From an uncultured Bacteroidota bacterium (GTDB lineage Bacteria > Bacteroidota > Bacteroidia > NS11-12g > UBA9320), in contig CAJWLP010000015.1 of assembly GCA_913043145.1 (NCBI GenBank), positions 1-35,016 on the forward strand: a DNA stretch of 35,016 bases, written 5' to 3'. The notes under the pieces are model-generated. The model was not told the DNA's origin. It worked only from the letters and a program-made list of their open reading frames with translations, and made no database searches. How positions within the stretch are numbered: position 1 is the first letter of the stretch; every line of letters begins with the position of its first letter. Of this stretch, positions 33,661-35,016 are shown in pieces. The translations under genes and the position numbers were made by a program.

Positions 33661-35016
33661 TGGTAAAAACAAATACTCAATTCAGGGCTATTAAGAGCCT
33701 AATTAGTAATGGTCTGACATTCCTATTCTTACTATTACTAACCTTTGGAGCACAAGCTCAAACGTACTCACGACCAACACACTACTACGGGTGCGGTTAT
33801 CAAAATTTTGGTAGAACTTACGTAAGTTATGCCGCTATTGATGCGGTTACCATTGAAGATTCTGACGGTAACGTGGTTTATTCCAAAAATGGTGACGCTT
33901 GTAATTCAAGCCCACAAGGATACAGGACAACAGGCCATCACAATGTTGTTGAGCCTAATTCAGCATTTAACTTAAATGCCGGGTCTACTTACAAGGTAAC
34001 CATTGGTGCTTTGAATCCCAATAACGTAACATTTTATGGTATCAATGTAGGTGTATGGATTGATTTTAATGACAATGGAAATTTTGGCGATAGAGGCGAC
34101 TTTGTTAGTCCTGCTAATTGGAGTGTTCGACATAGAGGAACAAGATCTTTCAATTTCACAGTACCTTGTGGGGGAACTACAGGAACGGTAAGAATGCGTT
34201 TAAGATGTAATCTTGACATCTATCGTGATATGAATGCCAACAATCACACCAACCAAGTTTTTTATGGAGAAACCGAAGATTATGAGTGCGATTACGTTTC
34301 ACCATCATCTACTGTTGCTAGGTTCATAGCCCCAGATTCAGCATTTGTTGGAACACCTGTCAACTTTACTAACTCAAACCAAGCTGGATACATTTCTCAC
34401 AAATGGTCATTAAATGGTGCTTCTTACAGCTCAACGAATGCAACTCATGTGTTTGCAACTGGAGGTAAATATGATGTTAAGTTAGTAAGTACAAATTGTA
34501 ATGGTGTAGATTCTACTACAAAATCAATAAAAATAATAACGCCTACCGCACCTCCTGCATCAGATTTTATTGCTGACAAGAGTGTATACGAAATTTTTGA
34601 AACCATAGAGCTTACTGATTTAAGTACCAATGGTCCAACTTATTGGAATTGGATGTTTGTTAACACAACTACTCTGGACACTATAGACGGCGACGATATT
34701 GCTACCCTTCGTGGAAACGATCCATATGTAAACAAAAACCCTAGCGTAAATACGGGTTCATTTTTAGGAGCAGTTCCTATCGGGGTATGGGATGTTTATC
34801 TAACAGCATCTAATATTATTGGTAAAGGGACTGAAACTAAGAAAGTAAATTACGTTACGATCCAACGTTCAAGTTACAACATGGGAGCAGGAACAGCATT
34901 GCCAGCTAACGTAATTAACGTTTCTGCAGGTACCATCTATGATGATGGAGGGCCTACAGGCAACTATGGTAATAATAAAACAACTGAAGCACTAATTGCC
35001 CCATGTGGAGCAAAGA
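33661..35016 (+). CDS. Secreted GEVED/PKD-domain protein, partial at the right edge
   Basis: The frame is open from the ATG at 33661 to the end of the window (452 codons) with no stop. A long signal peptide (basic head to about residue 18, then TFLFLLLLTFGAQA) is probably cleaved near residue 33. Residues of about 100-203 form a GEVED-like domain: FYGINVGVWIDFNDNGNFGD and the closing GETEDYECDY. Two PKD-like regions follow at about 207-290 (FVGTPVNFTNSNQAGYISHKW) and 295-390 (ADKSVYEIFETIELTDLS). From about 410, YDDGGPTGNYGNNKT resembles the start of a CUB-like domain. In Bacteroidota such proteins are large adhesins or enzymes exported by the type IX system. The C-terminal sorting domain that would prove this lies outside the window. 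Confidence 0.85.

Overview
The window looks like chromosomal DNA of an AT-rich, probably marine member of the Bacteroidota (Flavobacteriales-like). The basis is the 287-residue RpoD without region 1.1, the near absence of Shine-Dalgarno sequences, several TAnnTTTG promoter elements (the -7 box read by the Bacteroidota primary sigma factor), an OmpA with thrombospondin type 3 repeats, a zeaxanthin-type carotenoid operon headed by a MerR/B12 regulator, and a secreted GEVED/PKD protein. I see no phage, insertion sequence, CRISPR array or rRNA. Every stretch longer than about 150 bases without a gene is accounted for below.

Layout. 1-905: the N-terminus of a ComEC-like DNA-uptake channel, running off the left edge, and an unknown gene. 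970-1557: thymidine kinase, convergent with and overlapping a minus-strand group (3961 to 1514) that encodes a small membrane protein, an Mrp-type Fe-S carrier ATPase, a short Nfu scaffold and a UbiA-like membrane protein. 4024-5651: an OmpA-family protein with its own promoter and a strong terminator. 5668-7205: a radical SAM/SPASM enzyme coupled to an unknown four-helix membrane protein, behind a good promoter. 7295-12013: four genes joined by 4-base overlaps (kdsD-like isomerase, GDP-mannose pyrophosphorylase, SGNH hydrolase, MBOAT acyltransferase), which read as a surface-polysaccharide precursor and O-acylation unit. 12108-16198: recQ, tRNA-Gln(UUG), prs, ribosomal protein L25 and a terminator. 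16178-18320: an SDR and a degenerate ureohydrolase.

18358-22939: a 38-residue lipoprotein gene, a CarH/LitR-like photosensory repressor, then crtI, crtB, crtZ and a fused lycopene cyclase, tightly packed. This set should convert GGPP to zeaxanthin, with light acting through adenosylcobalamin. 22956-23819: rpoD, convergent with the carotenoid operon. 24035-29672: pdxA, then the familiar DUF177, rpmF, plsX, fabH, accB, accC run, which links ribosome assembly to fatty-acid initiation. 29712-33426 (minus): a two-domain Nfu and a 1027-residue UvrD helicase fused to a RecB-like nuclease with a probable Fe-S cluster. 33661 to the right edge: the start of a large secreted GEVED/PKD/CUB-like protein.

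Most of the window is ordinary conserved Bacteroidota sequence. The parts most worth following up are the light regulator that lacks the expected second cobalt histidine, the small lipoprotein beside it, the radical SAM/membrane-protein pair, the inactive-looking ureohydrolase and the helicase-nuclease fusion.
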